From the NCBI GenBank assembly GCA_947170465.1, contig CAMVTS010000025.1, positions 1 to 32,743 of the forward strand: DNA of 32,743 nucleotides. Reading direction: 5' to 3'. Below are positions 8,649-16,024 of this stretch, one piece after another (positions within the stretch are counted from its first letter, which is position 1; the number at the start of each line of letters is the position of its first letter). Both the position numbers and the translations under genes were made by a program. Source of the stretch: an uncultured Clostridia bacterium. Its GTDB lineage: Bacteria; Bacillota; Clostridia; Oscillospirales; Acutalibacteraceae. The notes below the pieces were generated by a model. It saw nothing but the letters and a program-made list of their open reading frames with translations, was not told the origin of the DNA and searched no databases.

Positions 8649-10409
8649 TCAAATGGAATCAAAATTCTCCATGGCTTCTACGCCTGTCTGTCCGGTTCTG
8701 ACCTTGACGACGTCCTCCACGTCATAGACGAAGATTTTACCGTCGCCGATGTGTCCGGTATACAACGTTTTCTTAGCAGCTTCAATCACCCTGCCGACGG
8801 GAACCGTGCAAACAACAATGTCAACCTGAACCTTCGGCAGCAGATTGGCTTCAATCTGCACGCCGCGGTAATATTCCGGCTTGCCCTTCTGCGTGCCGCA
8901 TCCGAGAACATGCGTGACGGTCATGCCGGTGATGCCGATTGCCATCATCGCATTTTTCAGCGCTTCGAGACGGGCTTCCTTGCAGACGATCTCCACCTTG
9001 CTGATCTTCGGTCTGCCGTCGTCAAAGGAAGGCATTTTCTTGACCGTTACCGCCTCGGCAACAGGGGTATCGCCGCTGACAAGCACAGGCGCGCTGCCTT
9101 CTTCGATATATTCGGGAACCATGGAAAATCCGGCGTAAGCGGAAGGCATACCGTGCTCGGTGACGTCCAGACCGAGGGTTTCTTCCTCACGTGATACGCG
9201 GAGGCCGAATATTTTCTTGATCAGGAAGAATACGCAGGTCATGGTGACGACCGTCCAGCACGCGACAGCGCCAAAGCCGATCAGCTGCAAGCCCATCAGC
9301 TCAAAACCGCCGCCGTAGAAAAGACCGGTCAACGTTTTGCCTGCTGCGTTGGTGATGGAATAGCCGGGAGCGGAATCGGTCGCGAACAGACCGACGGCGA
9401 GCGTGCCCCAGATACCGTTCATCATGTGTACCGCGACGGCGCCCACAGGGTCGTCGATGTGCAGCTTATAGTCGAGCAGCCATACGCCGAAGCAGACCAG
9501 AAGACCGGAGACCGCGCCGATGACGATGGAACCGAGGGCGTCGGTGACGTCACAGCCGGCGGTGATGGCGACCAGACCAGCGAGGGAAGCGTTCAGGCAC
9601 ATGCTGACGTCGGGCTTGCCGTATTTCAGCCATGTAAAAATCATACACACCACTGTCGCGATCGCAGGGGAAACCGTCGTCGTCAGGAAGATGGAACCGA
9701 GCTGTTCGACAGAAGTCGCCGCCGCGCCGTTAAAGCCGTACCAGCCAAGCCACAGGATAAACACGCCCAGCGCGCCGAGCGCGATATTGTGACCGGGAAA
9801 CGCGCCGACCTTGACGTTGCCGTTTTTGTCCTTCTTGAATTTGCCGATACGCGCGCCGAGCATTTTTGCGCCGATTAACGCGGAAATGCCGCCGACCATG
9901 TGGATCGCGCAGGAGCCGGCAAAGTCGTGGAAGCCGAGCTGACTGAGCCAGCCGCCTCCCCAGATCCAGTGCGCTTCAATGGGATAAATAACGGCGGAGA
10001 TAACAGCGGAATACACGCAGTAGGACAGGAATTTGGTACGCTCCGCCATCGCACCGGAAACGATAGTCGCCGTCGTAGCGCAGAATACAAGGTTGAACAC
10101 GAAGCTCGAAAAATCGAAACTCGCGTAAGAGGTGAACAGGTCGAAACCGGGTTTTCCGATCAAGCCGACCAGATCCTCGCCCATCAGCAAACCGAAGCCG
10201 ATGAGAATAAAGGTGACGGTGCCGATGCAAAAATCCATCAGGTTTTTCATAATGATGTTGCCGGTGTTTTTGGCGCGGGTAAAGCCTGCCTCAACCATGG
10301 CAAAGCCTGCCTGCATCCAGAACACCAGCGCCGCGCCGATCAAAAACCAGACAGCGAATAGCTGTTCGTTTGTCAACTGTGTGACAAGTTCTCTGATTGC
10401 TTCATTCAT
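8649..10409 (-). CDS. amt: Ammonium transporter fused to a C-terminal PII signal protein
   Basis: A 586-residue membrane protein. Residues about 15-400 are an Amt/Rh channel with eleven predicted membrane segments; the pore twin histidines are His170 (GSCAIHMVGG) and His328 (AVAVHMMNG). A soluble linker (about 405-465) leads to a complete PII/GlnK domain (about 470-580): T-loop region GCGTQKGKPEYYRG, B-loop TGHIGDGKIFVYDVEDVVKVRTG. In GlnK proteins the T-loop plugs the Amt pore when 2-oxoglutarate is low; here plug and pore are one chain. The usual uridylylated Tyr51 is replaced by isoleucine (YRGVQI), so regulation by uridylylation is unlikely. The ATG at 10409 has GGAG 8 bases upstream. The gene follows glnN by 93 bases, and an intercistronic hexaloop/terminator element lies in the gap. 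Confidence 0.95.
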   Translation of the reverse strand: MNEAIRELVTQLTNEQLFAVWFLIGAALVFWMQAGFAMVEAGFTRAKNTGNIIMKNLMDFCIGTVTFILIGFGLLMGEDLVGLIGKPGFDLFTSYASFDFSSFVFNLVFCATTATIVSGAMAERTKFLSYCVYSAVISAVIYPIEAHWIWGGGWLSQLGFHDFAGSCAIHMVGGISALIGAKMLGARIGKFKKDKNGNVKVGAFPGHNIALGALGVFILWLGWYGFNGAAATSVEQLGSIFLTTTVSPAIATVVCMIFTWLKYGKPDVSMCLNASLAGLVAITAGCDVTDALGSIVIGAVSGLLVCFGVWLLDYKLHIDDPVGAVAVHMMNGIWGTLAVGLFATDSAPGYSITNAAGKTLTGLFYGGGFELMGLQLIGFGAVACWTVVTMTCVFFLIKKIFGLRVSREEETLGLDVTEHGMPSAYAGFSMVPEYIEEGSAPVLVSGDTPVAEAVTVKKMPSFDDGRPKISKVEIVCKEARLEALKNAMMAIGITGMTVTHVLGCGTQKGKPEYYRGVQIEANLLPKVQVDIVVCTVPVGRVIEAAKKTLYTGHIGDGKIFVYDVEDVVKVRTGQTGVEAMENFDSI

Positions 10410-10442
10410 ACTTAATCACTCCAAATGTTATTTTATAACAAA

Positions 10443-10482
10443 ACGGCGCATCTCCCCCTTAGGGGAAACGCGCCGTTGCGTT
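10443..10482 (-). promoter_or_regulatory. amt leader: ANTAR-type hexaloop overlapping a terminator
   Basis: AACGC-[AACGGC]-GCGTT gives a perfect 5-bp stem with hexaloop at 10472-10477. The loop and 3' strand form the 5' arm of a 15-bp hairpin at 10443-10476 (ACGGCGC, GTTT, CCCC, TAAG loop, complement), followed by TTTTGTTAT. No good promoter was found in the 93-base gap after glnN, so this looks like an intercistronic attenuator. The short palindrome TGTTATAAAATAACA (10428-10442) follows, just upstream of the ribosome site. Confidence 0.8.
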
Positions 10483-10502
10483 GTTGATGTTACGCTGTTT
10501 GG

Positions 10503-12590
10503 TTATACGCCAAACAATAAATCTGTATAGGAAGGATACGGCCAGTATTTTTTGGCGGTATCTGTTTCCATGCTGTCGCCGATTATGCGCAGTTCGTTCA
10601 TCTTGGAAAGGACGTGCTGCTGATAGTAGTGCGCCTTTTCCTGCGGATCGCTGACGGTGGCTGTCTGAGTGACGGCTTCCGATAATTCGTCTGTCAGATC
10701 AGAGAACTGTTCGAGCCGCTTTGACAGGCTTTTGATTAGTTTTTCCTCCGCCTTGATAGAAATGTCGTGCGATATCACCCATTTGGCGACCGCAGTATCG
10801 GAAAGCTCATGGATGTATTCCGACACGGCAGGCATGATGTCGCGGCGTGCCATTTGAAGCATGGTCAGCGCCTCAATATTGATTTGCTTCGCGTACATTT
10901 CAAACTCGATCTCACAACGCGCACGAAGCTCGCCCTCCGAGTAGATGTTGTTTTTGGTAAAGAGTCGGATATTCTTCTCATCGAGGAAATGATCGAACGC
11001 ATCGGGAAGCGTTTTGAGGTTCAGCAAACCTCTTCGTTCCGCTTCCTGAACCCATTCTTCGGAATAGTTATCGCCGTTAAAGATGATCCGCCGGTGATCG
11101 GTCAGGACATCCTTGATGAGCGCTCTGGCGGCGGTCTCCAAATCGGACGCGTCCTTCAGACGGTCATAGAACTGCGACAGTTCCTCGGCAACCATGGTGT
11201 TCAGCATATAGTTCGGGCAGCCGATATTGAGAGAAGAACCGAGCGCACGGAACTCAAATTTATTGCCGGTGAAGGCAAAGGGCGAGGTTCGGTTACGGTC
11301 GGAATTATCCATTTTGAAATTGGTCAGAACACCGACGCCCGTCTGCATACGCGAAGCCTTGTGGCTGTGATAGTCCTCGTCGTTGATGATGGAATGCACC
11401 AATGCGTCCAGATCGTCGCCGAGATACATGGAGATGATCGCAGGCGGCGCTTCGTTCGCGCCCAAACGGTGGTCGTTGCCAGCGGAAGCGACAGTGATCC
11501 TCAGCAAATCCTGGTACTCGTCGACCGCCTTGACGATCGCCGCGAGAAACAGCAGGAACTGGGTGTTTGTTTCGGGATGCTTGCCGGGAGAAAGCAGGTT
11601 TTCGCCCGTGTTGGTGGAAATCGACCAGTTGTTGTGCTTGCCGGATCCGTTGATGCCGTCGAAGGGCTTCTCATGCAGCAGGCAGACAAGACCGTGCTTC
11701 TCCGCGACCTTCTGCATGACCTCCATGGTGAGCTCATTGTGATCGGTCGCGATGTTGGAGGTCGAGAAGATCGGCGCGAGCTCATGCTGCGACGGTGCGA
11801 CCTCATTGTGCTTCGTCTTGGCGAGGACGCCGAGCTTCCAGAGCTCCTCGTCCAGATCGCGCATATAGGCGGCAACACGGGTTTTGATGGAGCCAAAGTA
11901 ATGATCCTCCAGCTCCTGCCCCTTCGGCGCTTTGGCCCCGAACAGCGTCCTGCCGGTCATTTTTAAGTCAACGCGCTGGTTATATAAGTCTCTGTCGATC
12001 AGAAAATACTCCTGCTCCGGTCCTACGGTGGTCGCCACATGCGTCACGTCTGTTTTGCCGAGCAAATGCAGAATCCTGACCGCTTCGGCGCTCAGTCTCT
12101 CCATGGAACGCAGCAGCGGGGTTTTCTTGTCGAGGACTTCGCCGGTATAGGAACAGAACGCGGTGGGAATATACAGTGTTCCGTCACGAACGAACGCAGG
12201 CGAGGTCGGATCCCATGTGGTGTAGCCGCGCGCTTCAAATGTCGCACGAATACCGCCCGACGGGAAGGACGACGCGTCGGGCTCGCCCTTGATCAGCTCC
12301 TTGCCGGAAAACTCCATGATCACGCCGTCACCATAGGGCTGAATAAAGCTGTCATGCTTTTCGGCAGTCACACCGGTCATCGGCTGGAACCAGTGCGTAA
12401 AATGCGTCGCGCCGAGTTCAACAGCCCAATCCTTCATCGCGGCAGCGACCACATTGGCAATACTTTCATCCAGTGGTTCGTCGCTCTCGGTGATTTTTTT
12501 CAGCGCAAGATAGGTCGCCTTTGGTAGACGCTCGCGCATGACCTTTTCGTTAAACACCATGCTGCCAAATAATTCCGGAACATTTGTCAT
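10503..12590 (-). CDS. glnN: Type III glutamine synthetase
   Basis: A 695-residue GSIII, the large glutamine synthetase of Bacteroides and Clostridia, which makes glutamine from glutamate, ammonium and ATP. Visible family segments are the start [69 protein letters not shown] and [13 protein letters not shown] chose the ATG at 12590, which has AGGAG 8 bases upstream, over the GTG at 12599 that sits against the ribosome site. It is first in the leftward nitrogen series and has its own consensus promoter and an attenuator leader. A small hairpin (GTTTGG...CCAAAC) overlaps its stop codon, before the amt leader. With GltB it would form a high-affinity GS-GOGAT cycle, and with GdhA an alternative route. 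Confidence 0.96.
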   Translation of the reverse strand: MTNVPELFGSMVFNEKVMRERLPKATYLALKKITESDEPLDESIANVVAAAMKDWAVELGATHFTHWFQPMTGVTAEKHDSFIQPYGDGVIMEFSGKELIKGEPDASSFPSGGIRATFEARGYTTWDPTSPAFVRDGTLYIPTAFCSYTGEVLDKKTPLLRSMERLSAEAVRILHLLGKTDVTHVATTVGPEQEYFLIDRDLYNQRVDLKMTGRTLFGAKAPKGQELEDHYFGSIKTRVAAYMRDLDEELWKLGVLAKTKHNEVAPSQHELAPIFSTSNIATDHNELTMEVMQKVAEKHGLVCLLHEKPFDGINGSGKHNNWSISTNTGENLLSPGKHPETNTQFLLFLAAIVKAVDEYQDLLRITVASAGNDHRLGANEAPPAIISMYLGDDLDALVHSIINDEDYHSHKASRMQTGVGVLTNFKMDNSDRNRTSPFAFTGNKFEFRALGSSLNIGCPNYMLNTMVAEELSQFYDRLKDASDLETAARALIKDVLTDHRRIIFNGDNYSEEWVQEAERRGLLNLKTLPDAFDHFLDEKNIRLFTKNNIYSEGELRARCEIEFEMYAKQINIEALTMLQMARRDIMPAVSEYIHELSDTAVAKWVISHDISIKAEEKLIKSLSKRLEQFSDLTDELSEAVTQTATVSDPQEKAHYYQQHVLSKMNELRIIGDSMETDTAKKYWPYPSYTDLLFGV

Positions 12591-12610
12591 TTCTATCACT
12601 CCTGTTGTTT

Positions 12611-12659
12611 AAAACAAAAAGGCGTCAACGGATTGTGAACCGTCAACACCTTTGCTGTC
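12611..12659 (-). promoter_or_regulatory. glnN leader: ANTAR-type hexaloop overlapping an intrinsic terminator
   Basis: ACAGC-[AAAGGT]-GTTGA can form with hexaloop at 12648-12653 (C-G, G.U, A-U, C-G, then an A/A mismatch and G-C). The loop and 3' strand are the 5' arm of a 14-bp terminator stem (12618-12653, three G.U pairs, 8-nt loop) followed by TTTTTGTTTT. The predicted start is about 3 nt before the hexaloop stem. Confidence 0.82.
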
Positions 12660-12668
12660 GTTGGGGCT

Positions 12669-12697
12669 ATTATAACGCCTGCGGTTTGGTTTGTCAA
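12669..12697 (-). promoter_or_regulatory. glnN promoter
   Basis: Minus-strand TTGACA (12692-12697), 17-bp spacer, TATAAT (12669-12674): a full sigma-A consensus, placed so that RNA begins at the hexaloop. Confidence 0.9.
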
Positions 12698-12809
12698 TAG
12701 TCTTGCAAGAGTTTATTTCTATCTTGCATAATCTGCAATCGTCTCTTTGCTTTTTGCTTATATTTTTGTGTTATATGAATAACCCTGATGGCTTTATTGC
12801 ATTTTGGCG

Positions 12810-12838
12810 TTGACAAATCTATTTTCAGGACATATAAT
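12810..12838 (+). promoter_or_regulatory. Distal consensus promoter pointing toward glnA
   Basis: Plus-strand TTGACA (12810-12815), 17-bp spacer, TATAAT (12833-12838). It lies 180 bp upstream of the proximal glnA promoter, in the 670-base divergent interval. RNA from here would run through both glnA attenuators or make a separate small transcript. The only start-to-stop frame near it is a 13-codon one beginning at the ATG near 12885, without a ribosome site, so I do not call a peptide. Confidence 0.7.
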
Positions 12839-12988
12839 AAGAGTGGAGATCATTTTGTATCCGACAAAAGAACAGACCGGCGCATGAACACGTTTGCACT
12901 GCTTTTCTCCAGGACCCGTTTTTGAGGGATTTTTCACACAGGTCGCATTTATTTTATATTTTCGTGTTAAAAAATTTCAAAAAAAGGA

Positions 12989-13017
12989 TTGACAAAAAGG
13001 AATTTGTATGATAGAGT
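12989..13017 (+). promoter_or_regulatory. Proximal glnA promoter
   Basis: TTGACA (12989-12994), 17-bp spacer, TAGAGT (13012-13017). The -10 box is weaker than in glnN, gdhA and glmS. The expected start near 13024 is again immediately before a hexaloop stem. Confidence 0.8.
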
Positions 13018-13024
13018 AATTACA

Positions 13025-13080
13025 GAGCAAGGGTGTTCACTTACGACGACTATAAGTCATAAGTGGCACTTTTTTTGTTT
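13025..13080 (+). promoter_or_regulatory. glnA leader module 1: hexaloop plus intrinsic terminator
   Basis: GAGC-[AAGGGT]-GTTC forms a 4-bp stem with hexaloop at 13029-13034. The loop and 3' strand overlap the 5' arm of a longer hairpin whose central stem is CACTTA/TAAGTG, with GTG/CAC below and GACT/AGTC above. It is followed by TTTTTTTGTTTTT. This is the same architecture as the gdhA, glmS and glnN leaders. Confidence 0.8.
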
Positions 13081-13127
13081 TTACAAGTAATCAATTTGAT
13101 GGTTTTGTTGATTCAAAAAAGGCTGCA

Positions 13128-13202
13128 TTTACGACAATGTAAAGATAATGAACAAAGGCGTTCATTTGGGACAAAGTCCTGAATGTCGCCTTTTTGTTTT
13201 TT
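13128..13202 (+). promoter_or_regulatory. glnA leader module 2: second hexaloop plus intrinsic terminator
   Basis: AATGAAC-[AAAGGC]-GTTCATT is a perfect 7-bp stem with hexaloop at 13154-13159. The terminator (13154-13193) pairs AAAGGCG with CGCCTTT and extends inward to GGAC/GTCC around an AAA loop; TTTTTGTTTTTT follows. Three bases upstream sits another 6-nt loop hairpin (TTTAC-[GACAAT]-GTAAA, 13128-13143), so a paired-hairpin arrangement is possible here, although that loop lacks the A1/G4 pattern. Confidence 0.82.
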
Positions 13203-13279
13203 CGGCAAGACTAAGATGAACAAAAAACAAAAGCACCCATACTGCTATTTCTCTACCATACAAGAAACGAGGTAGAAAA

Positions 13280-14491
13280 ATGAACACGACTGAACAGGAA
13301 TTGATGAAATACATCGAGGAAGAGGACGTTAAATTTATCCGTTTGACCTTCTGTGATATTTTCGGTGTACAAAAAAACATTTCCATTCAGCGCAGCGAAT
13401 TGGCAAGAGCCTTTGAAAAGGGGATCGGCATTGACGCTTCCTATATCGACGGCTTCGGCGGTGATTACGGAAAGGATATCTGGCTTCATCCGGAACCCGA
13501 GACCATCACGATCCTCCCCTGGAGACCGGAACACGGCAAGGTCGTGCGTATGTTCTGCACGCTGACTTACGCGGACGGAACGCCGATCGAGACCGATACG
13601 CGCGCATTATTGCGCAGCGCCGTCCGTTACGCGAACAACAAAGGCTTTCGCTTTCATTTCAAATCCGAAATGCAGTTCTATCTTTTCAAGACGGACGACA
13701 ACGGAGAAAGCACCGGCGTGCCGTATGACAAAGCCGGTTACATGGACATTGCTCCCCTGGACAAGGGTGAGAATGTCCGGCGCGAGATCTGTTTGACACT
13801 GGAACAGATGGGCATCAAGCCCGAAAGCTCTCATCACGAGACAGGTCCCGGACAGAATCAGATCGATTTTCGATACGCGGATCCCATCACTGCGGCTGAC
13901 AACACGGTGACTTTTCGCAGCGTTGTGCGTACTCTGGCTGCACGAAACGGTCTTTATGCGGATTTTTCTCCGAAACCTCTTCAAGAAAAAGCGGGTTCGG
14001 CACTGCATATTACCGTATCTGTAAAGACTAATTCAGGAGATGATGTAACCGATTCCGCCATCGCCGGAATCCTCCATAATATAGCCGGAATGACTCTATT
14101 TCTCAACCCAACTGACGGCTCTTATCTCCGCTTCGGTCAACATAAAGCACCCAAATATACCACTTGGTCGGAAAACAACCGCGCACAGCTGATATCCATA
14201 CGACAGACGCAAAACGGTAACCGTTGCGCACAATTACGTTCTCCCGATCCCGAAGCGAATCCTTATCTTGCCTACGCATTGATGATTTATGCTGTTTTGG
14301 ACGGTATTGAAAATCAAAGGGCTTTGCCGCAACCTGTCGACGAAGAGATTTGGCTTTCCGGGGGCGAAATGAAAGACGAACCCGAAAGACTTCCCGACAA
14401 TTTGGAAAAAGCCCGCATGGAAGCGAAAAAATCGCAACTCATTCAAAAATTCATTTCCTCGTCCGTCATCCGGCTTTACTGCGCAAAATAA
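13280..14491 (+). CDS. Short glutamine-synthetase-family protein with altered active-site residues
   Basis: A 403-residue GSI-fold protein; ordinary GSI is about 440-470. The beta-grasp N-terminal domain (DVKFIRLTFCDIFG) and catalytic domain are present: EMQFYLF, ESSHHETGPGQNQIDF, GSALHITVSV, APKYTTWSENNRAQL, RSPDPEANPYLAYALM. By my reading against the family, the flap glutamate in the usual GYEAP is lysine (QHKAP), and the metal-binding glutamate in the usual V/I-E-x-R-S-PDP is glutamine (AQLRSPDP). A lysine in the flap may be common in this clostridial subgroup; the glutamine looks rarer. The ATG has GAGGTAG 4-10 bases upstream. Two promoters and two attenuators precede it, and the ANTAR regulator follows 38 bases downstream. 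It may be a slow enzyme or a glutamine/nitrogen sensor for the regulator; the latter is inference. Confidence 0.85.
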   Translation: MNTTEQELMKYIEEEDVKFIRLTFCDIFGVQKNISIQRSELARAFEKGIGIDASYIDGFGGDYGKDIWLHPEPETITILPWRPEHGKVVRMFCTLTYADGTPIETDTRALLRSAVRYANNKGFRFHFKSEMQFYLFKTDDNGESTGVPYDKAGYMDIAPLDKGENVRREICLTLEQMGIKPESSHHETGPGQNQIDFRYADPITAADNTVTFRSVVRTLAARNGLYADFSPKPLQEKAGSALHITVSVKTNSGDDVTDSAIAGILHNIAGMTLFLNPTDGSYLRFGQHKAPKYTTWSENNRAQLISIRQTQNGNRCAQLRSPDPEANPYLAYALMIYAVLDGIENQRALPQPVDEEIWLSGGEMKDEPERLPDNLEKARMEAKKSQLIQKFISSSVIRLYCAK

Positions 14492-14529
14492 TCCTGGTTG
14501 CCATAAAAAAGGAGAAAGGAGAGCGGACC

Positions 14530-15114
14530 TTGAGTTTGGTGGAACGTCAATACAGATTGCTGCTGGTTTCGTCCGGTGATAAATTCATCAGGGAAGCAGA
14601 AGCGCTCCTGCAAGGCGACCAATATCAGACCGAACAATCGGTCAGCGCGTCGGACGCCCGCTGTAAGCTGCTGGAAAACGCCTACGATATGGTGATCGTC
14701 AACGCTCCCCTGAGCGATGAATCCGGTTCCCGGCTTTGCATCGATGCCAGCCAGAACAACGGAACCATTGCCGCTCTTTTTTCCGCAAACGACTCCTTTG
14801 CAGAGGTCTACGCTAAAACATCGGTTCACGGTGTATTCGTCATTCAGAAGCCGACCTCGAAACTACTGATGTCGCAGGCACTTTCACTGATGATCTGCGC
14901 CAGAGAACGACTGAGAACCGCAGAAAAAAAGGCGGATAAAGCGCAAAACCGCCTTGACGCCATTCGTATCGTCAACAAAGCAAAGTGGTTTTTGATTGAA
15001 AACGAAGGAATGAGCGAGGAAGAAGCGCATAAATACGTGGAAAAGAAAGCTATGGATGCCGGTATTACAAAAAAACTTGCCGCACAATTAATAATCGACA
15101 ACTACCTAAAATAA
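14530..15114 (+). CDS. nitR: ANTAR-domain RNA-binding antiterminator with degenerate receiver (NitR-like)
   Basis: A 194-residue two-domain regulator. The N-terminal part (about 5-120) has the response-regulator fold (YRLLLVSSGD; YDMVIVNAPLSDESG; VFVIQKP), but the phosphorylated aspartate is replaced by Asn58, so it cannot be an ordinary phospho-receiver. A coiled-coil (LMICARERLRTAEKKADK) leads to a C-terminal ANTAR domain (about 140-192: NKAKWFLIENEGMSEEEAH, VEKKAMDAGITKKLAAQ). ANTAR domains bind RNA hairpins with hexaloops and prevent termination. I chose the TTG at 14530, with AAAGGAG 8 bases upstream; the next candidate is a GTG six bases later. It is cotranscribed with the GlnA-like gene, as NitR is in Clostridium. 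Its likely targets are the hexaloop leaders of glnA, glnN, amt, glmS and gdhA in this window. Confidence 0.9.
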   Translation: MSLVERQYRLLLVSSGDKFIREAEALLQGDQYQTEQSVSASDARCKLLENAYDMVIVNAPLSDESGSRLCIDASQNNGTIAALFSANDSFAEVYAKTSVHGVFVIQKPTSKLLMSQALSLMICARERLRTAEKKADKAQNRLDAIRIVNKAKWFLIENEGMSEEEAHKYVEKKAMDAGITKKLAAQLIIDNYLK

Positions 15115-15137
15115 CGATATACATCTCTTTTTCCCAT

Positions 15138-15158
15138 TGCAGGGTTCTCCTCCCTGCA
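15138..15158 (+). terminator. Hairpin after nitR
   Basis: Perfect 7-bp stem TGCAGGG/CCCTGCA with a 7-nt loop, 24 bases after the nitR stop. The following CCTCTTAATT is a poor U-tract, so it may be a weak terminator or a 3'-end stabiliser. Confidence 0.45.
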
Positions 15159-15199
15159 CCTCTTAATTGCTATCCAACCGGATAGGTTAACGTATGACA

Positions 15200-15244
15200 A
15201 CGCAATGGCGTACTTTCCTTCGGGAGAGTGCGTCATTGTGTTTT
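15200..15244 (+). promoter_or_regulatory. Hexaloop/terminator-like element with no intact gene behind it
   Basis: The sequence CGC-AATGGC-GT (loop 15204-15209) fits the C-AANGGY-G signature of the nitrogen leaders. It forms the 5' arm of an 18-bp hairpin (CGCAATGGCGTACTTTCC, TTCG tetraloop, complement with four G.U pairs) followed by TTTT. The small antiterminator stem itself is weak here, only two sure pairs. No promoter is evident between it and nitR. It may end the nitR transcript or be an orphaned leader whose gene decayed. Confidence 0.55.
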
Positions 15245-15300
15245 AAAAAGAGCAGCGCTATCATGTTTTTCAAAAGTATCTTCATCACGCCTGATTTTAA

Positions 15301-15450
15301 GCTAGGCCGACGGAACAACTGAACGCCATACTTCAAACAATCAAAGATAATCACACAGAATTGATGAGTCTCGGCGAACGCAATGCGTTTTGCCGGGGTT
15401 TTTCATTAGCTGTCAGGCTGATGATTGAAGCTGTGAGCGATAAAACCTGA
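15301..15450 (+). pseudogene. Remnant of a small helical hypothetical protein
   Basis: An open frame without a start codon, bounded upstream by TAA, reads ...LNAILQTIKDNHTELMSLG, then ERNAFCRGFSLAVRLMIEA and a TGA at 15448. The pattern F-x-x-GF-x-L-x-x-RLM-x-E recalls the C terminus of small hypothetical proteins common on clostridial mobile elements (DUF6809-like; tentative). The N-terminal half is missing. It stands behind the orphan hexaloop element. Confidence 0.35.
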
Positions 15451-15584
15451 TTTGCAATATCTCGCCCTGTGTGGCGCAAATAAATATCTCGCAGTCGTAC
15501 ACGATAAAGCAGAACAAAGCCCACACAGCCAATTTGTCTCGGTTTGTAGGCAAAATTAAAGCTAAGAAATCCGAATTCAATATA

Positions 15585-15628
15585 CAGCGCATGAGTTGGT
15601 ATCACGCCAACTCATGCGCTGTTTTTTT
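15585..15628 (+). terminator. Strong intrinsic terminator
   Basis: Perfect 15-bp stem (CAGCGCATGAGTTGG and complement) with a 7-nt loop and TTTTTTT. It probably ends any transcript from the nitR side. No gene is recognisable between 15451 and its stem, nor from 15629 to 15788. Confidence 0.85.
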
Positions 15629-15788
15629 CTAATATTTTAATCTCTCTACTGTACAGGATCGGATGGTAGCTTTCCGGCGTGCGGAATACACGCTGCAGGA
15701 TCTCAGGAAAAAAACGAGAAAAAGCGGAATCATGCCGAAGAAGGGGTAGTCCAAAAAAATTCAGCTCATTGTATAGTACCCACTTATA

Positions 15789-15997
15789 TTCCAACAGAAA
15801 GAAAAAAAGAAATATTCTTTATTTAAAGTATAGATGTAACTTAGGGCGACAAGATTTTTTCCGAAATGATAACGATTCAATGCCAACTTGCGGCAAATCA
15901 ATTCAGATAGGACAAGTCTGCTCAAATTTCCGCGAACTGTACACCCGTCCGCCGCCGCATTTTTGAGAGAGTATTTTATTTTTTTCTTCTGTTGGAA
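15789..15997. repeat. Inverted-repeat element of about 209 bp (MITE-like)
   Basis: The ends are imperfect inverted repeats of about 29 bp, starting TTCCAACAGAA at 15789 and ending TTCTGTTGGAA at 15997, with one single-base gap and a few mismatches. The AT-rich interior has no coding frame I recognise. No clear target duplication is seen. It abuts the 3' end of the secreted-protein gene at 16025. Confidence 0.5.
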
Positions 15998-16024
15998 ATC
16001 AGTATTCTTTATTAGATGCTGCTG

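Noticed and set aside
10767..11966. 399-codon plus-strand frame opposite glnN
   Set aside because: It lies wholly opposite an unmistakable GSIII gene, has no ribosome site and resembles no protein; a high-GC antisense shadow. The same holds for the long plus-strand frames opposite glmS and the NuoF-like gene.
12600..13280. Glutamine riboswitch or other metabolite riboswitch upstream of glnN/glnA
   Set aside because: The leaders are too short and show only the hexaloop/terminator pair; known glutamine aptamers are cyanobacterial and phage motifs that I do not see.
15612..15794. 60-codon minus-strand gene
   Set aside because: It has no ribosome site, no recognisable family, and ends inside the terminator stem at 15585-15628.
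15900..15965. Resemblance of GTACACCCGTCCGCC to the 3' region of 16S rRNA
   Set aside because: The match is a few bases long with no surrounding rRNA sequence; chance.
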